DNA from: Bacteroides sp. | GTDB taxonomy: Bacteria > Bacteroidota > Bacteroidia > Bacteroidales > Bacteroidaceae | Direction of reading: 5' to 3' | DNA: 64,000 nucleotides | NCBI GenBank assembly: GCA_019416685.1 | Contig: DXWV01000050.1 | Span: 1-64,000 of the forward strand | Shown: positions 62,452-64,000 of the stretch, one piece after another | Numbering within the stretch: the stretch's first letter is position 1 | Layout of the letters: every line of letters begins with the position of its first letter | Program-made: the position numbers and the translations under genes | The notes under the pieces: generated by a model | What the model was told of the DNA's origin: nothing | Seen by the model: only the letters and a program-made list of their open reading frames with translations | The model's database searches: none

Positions 62452-63984
62452 ATGAAAAAAGTATTACTCCTTTTATCTTGCGTTGTAGTGGGTTATTTTT
62501 CAGTGTTTGCACAAGAACAATATACCCGATTGCCTACTTTTTATATCCAAACCGATAACCCGACAGAAACGATTGGTAAGTCTGAGTATGTTTCTGGTAA
62601 ACTATCAATAGTAAGTAGTAATCTGACCGAATGTATGGATGGTGTTGCATTGGGTATTCGAGGACGGGGAAATTCAACCTGGGGACTGGCAAAGAAACCA
62701 TATCGGATCAAGTTCGATAAGAAAACTCATTTGTTGAATTTGGATGCCAAGGCTAAAAGTTGGGTATTGCTTGCCAATCATGCGGATAAAACTTTGATGC
62801 GCAATGCTGTAGCTTTTGAAATCAGCCATTATATGGGAATGGAATTTACTCCATCAGCTCGTTTTGTTGATGTTGTACTTAACGATGAATTTTTGGGTAG
62901 CTATATGGTATCCGATCAGATTGAAGTAGGAAAAGCACGTGTACCTGTTGAAGAACAGGAAACGACGGATATCGAAGAACCGGCGATTACCGGAGGTTAT
63001 TTGATTGAAATGGATGGATTTGCCGATTCAGAACCGGTCTGGTTTCAAACTCCTCAGAAATTGAAGGTTACAGTGAAGTATCCGAAAGACGATGAGATCA
63101 ATAGCAGCCAGCGAAAGTACATCACGGATTACATTTGTAATTTTGAGAATGCTCTTTTCTCGGACAATTTTGCCGATCCTACTACCGGATATCGGGTGTG
63201 GGTAGATAAAAGGTCACTGATTAATTGGTATATAGCATGTGAATTGGTTGGTAACTCCGATTCTTTCTGGAGTACTTATATTTATAAGAAACGCGAAGAC
63301 CCTCATTTATATTGGGGACCTTTGTGGGATTATGATATTGCTTTTAATAATGATAATCGCTTTGGTGATGCTATTTATGAGGTGATGCGTGAATCTGCCT
63401 GCATGCCCAAAGACTGGATTCAGCGGATGTGGAAAGATCCTTGGTTTCGTAGTGCTGTTAATGCGCGATGGAAAGAATTGGTGGCTTCTGGTATCGAGAA
63501 ACATCTGTTGGATTATATATCGGAGACTGCCTCTTTGATAGATCATTCTCAAAAATTAAACTTCGACCGTTGGCAGGTACTTAGTGAACGTGTTTATCTG
63601 GAAACTTTTCTTTTTGATACTTATGGTGAAGGGGTAGACTATTTGAAGATGTATCTAAAGAAACGTATTGCTTTTCTGACCGGGAATTTCGGTGAAGCAG
63701 ATCCAGGTGTAGATCCGGATCTTCCTCCTTTTTCCGGCCTGACCTCTTCCTCTCTCAACAATGAAGTGCGGTGTTTTTCTGATGGTGAAGGGTATATCCG
63801 GTTTGTATTACCTGCTTGTCAAACGGATGTGTATGTGAATATCTGTTCTACATCGGGCACTTTACTTTGTAGTAAAATTCTTTCTGACGACAGAGTGATG
63901 GATGTGTCTGCTTTGCCTTCTGGCGTGTATATAGCTAAAATTATTATGTCTACGCATACTTATCATTTGAAATTCTTTATATGA
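62452..63984 (+). CDS. Secreted CotH-kinase family protein with C-terminal domain
   Basis: About 510 residues from the ATG at 62452, chosen because an AAAAGAAGAA purine stretch precedes it and MKKVLLLLS...FAQ is a clean signal peptide; an ATG at 62398 would add 18 residues. The CotH domain is clear: GRGNSTWGLAKKPYRIKFD, WVLLANHADKTLMRNAVAFE, FLGSYMVSDQIEVGKARV and the catalytic LWDYDIAFNND. CotH is an atypical protein kinase in Bacillus spore coats; gut homologues are uncharacterised. The last 75 residues form the same type of C-terminal domain (IYIAKIIMSTHTYHLKFFI-like end) as in the enzyme locus at the start of the window. Confidence 0.85.
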   Translation: MKKVLLLLSCVVVGYFSVFAQEQYTRLPTFYIQTDNPTETIGKSEYVSGKLSIVSSNLTECMDGVALGIRGRGNSTWGLAKKPYRIKFDKKTHLLNLDAKAKSWVLLANHADKTLMRNAVAFEISHYMGMEFTPSARFVDVVLNDEFLGSYMVSDQIEVGKARVPVEEQETTDIEEPAITGGYLIEMDGFADSEPVWFQTPQKLKVTVKYPKDDEINSSQRKYITDYICNFENALFSDNFADPTTGYRVWVDKRSLINWYIACELVGNSDSFWSTYIYKKREDPHLYWGPLWDYDIAFNNDNRFGDAIYEVMRESACMPKDWIQRMWKDPWFRSAVNARWKELVASGIEKHLLDYISETASLIDHSQKLNFDRWQVLSERVYLETFLFDTYGEGVDYLKMYLKKRIAFLTGNFGEADPGVDPDLPPFSGLTSSSLNNEVRCFSDGEGYIRFVLPACQTDVYVNICSTSGTLLCSKILSDDRVMDVSALPSGVYIAKIIMSTHTYHLKFFI

Positions 63985-64000
63985 AAATAATCGGGTATAG

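Noticed and set aside
1..64000. tRNA, rRNA or insertion-sequence genes
   Set aside because: I looked for tRNA-like cloverleaf sequences, transposase motifs and terminal repeats with flanking duplications and saw none; an automated scan could still find a divergent tRNA.

Overview
The window looks like a chromosome segment of a gut Bacteroides species. The evidence is a SusC/SusD pair, many Bacteroidetes-type lipoproteins and secreted proteins, AT-rich intergenic DNA, repeated -7 boxes of the Bacteroides form TAnnTTTG, and a Bacteroides-like core gene set. I saw no rRNA, tRNA, insertion sequence or CRISPR array. Everything is read by eye from sequence; family names come from motif recognition, not searches.

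Region 1 (about 370-27,700, all + strand) is one large secreted-protein locus built like a polysaccharide utilisation locus. It starts with a SusC-type TonB-dependent receptor and a SusD-type lipoprotein. Two surface lipoproteins follow, then a GHL10-family (DigH/YngK-like) glycoside hydrolase and a secreted propeller-like protein. Next come three phosphodiester glycosidases (NAGPA family), two Amidase_3 N-acetylmuramoyl-L-alanine amidases and two small TolB-like propellers. The last part is a duplicated triad of phosphodiester glycosidase, propeller and amidase. Seven of the secreted proteins end in a type-A-like (YPNP) C-terminal domain. The enzyme set fits dismantling of a Gram-positive cell wall: the glycosidase would cut a GlcNAc-1-phosphodiester such as the one tethering wall polymers to MurNAc, the amidase would strip stem peptides, and the GHL10 enzyme would cut denuded glycan. 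This is the main candidate for an undescribed system.

Region 2 (27,900-33,700) holds asd (- strand), then a CPA2-type antiporter, tcdA and a LolD-like ATPase on the + strand. A 29-bp inverted repeat lies between tcdA and the ATPase, followed by a gene-poor stretch of about 650 bp with terminators, hairpins and a possible 42-codon ORF.

Region 3 (33,300-39,550) is a polyol/fructose cluster: VOC protein, FucP-like MFS permease and mannitol-dehydrogenase-family enzyme in one - strand operon, a divergent LacI-type regulator, and a second operon of PfkB sugar kinase plus a small outer-membrane protein. The two operons share a 37-bp operator block placed at the same distance from their -7 boxes, which suggests activation rather than repression.

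Region 4 (39,900-64,000) is mostly core: a ComEA-like HhH protein, NSS transporter, VanZ, murF, folP, cdaA, tldD/tldE, GNAT and DUF2156 proteins, LrgB/LrgA, a three-gene LPP20/DUF4384/transglutaminase-like operon, pta-ackA, a family 2 glycosyltransferase, radC, a MIP18-family protein, lpxH and a CotH-kinase protein. It also contains a four-copy palindrome array with an exact 23-bp period, a truncated TPR-type lipoprotein gene and a candidate small RNA.
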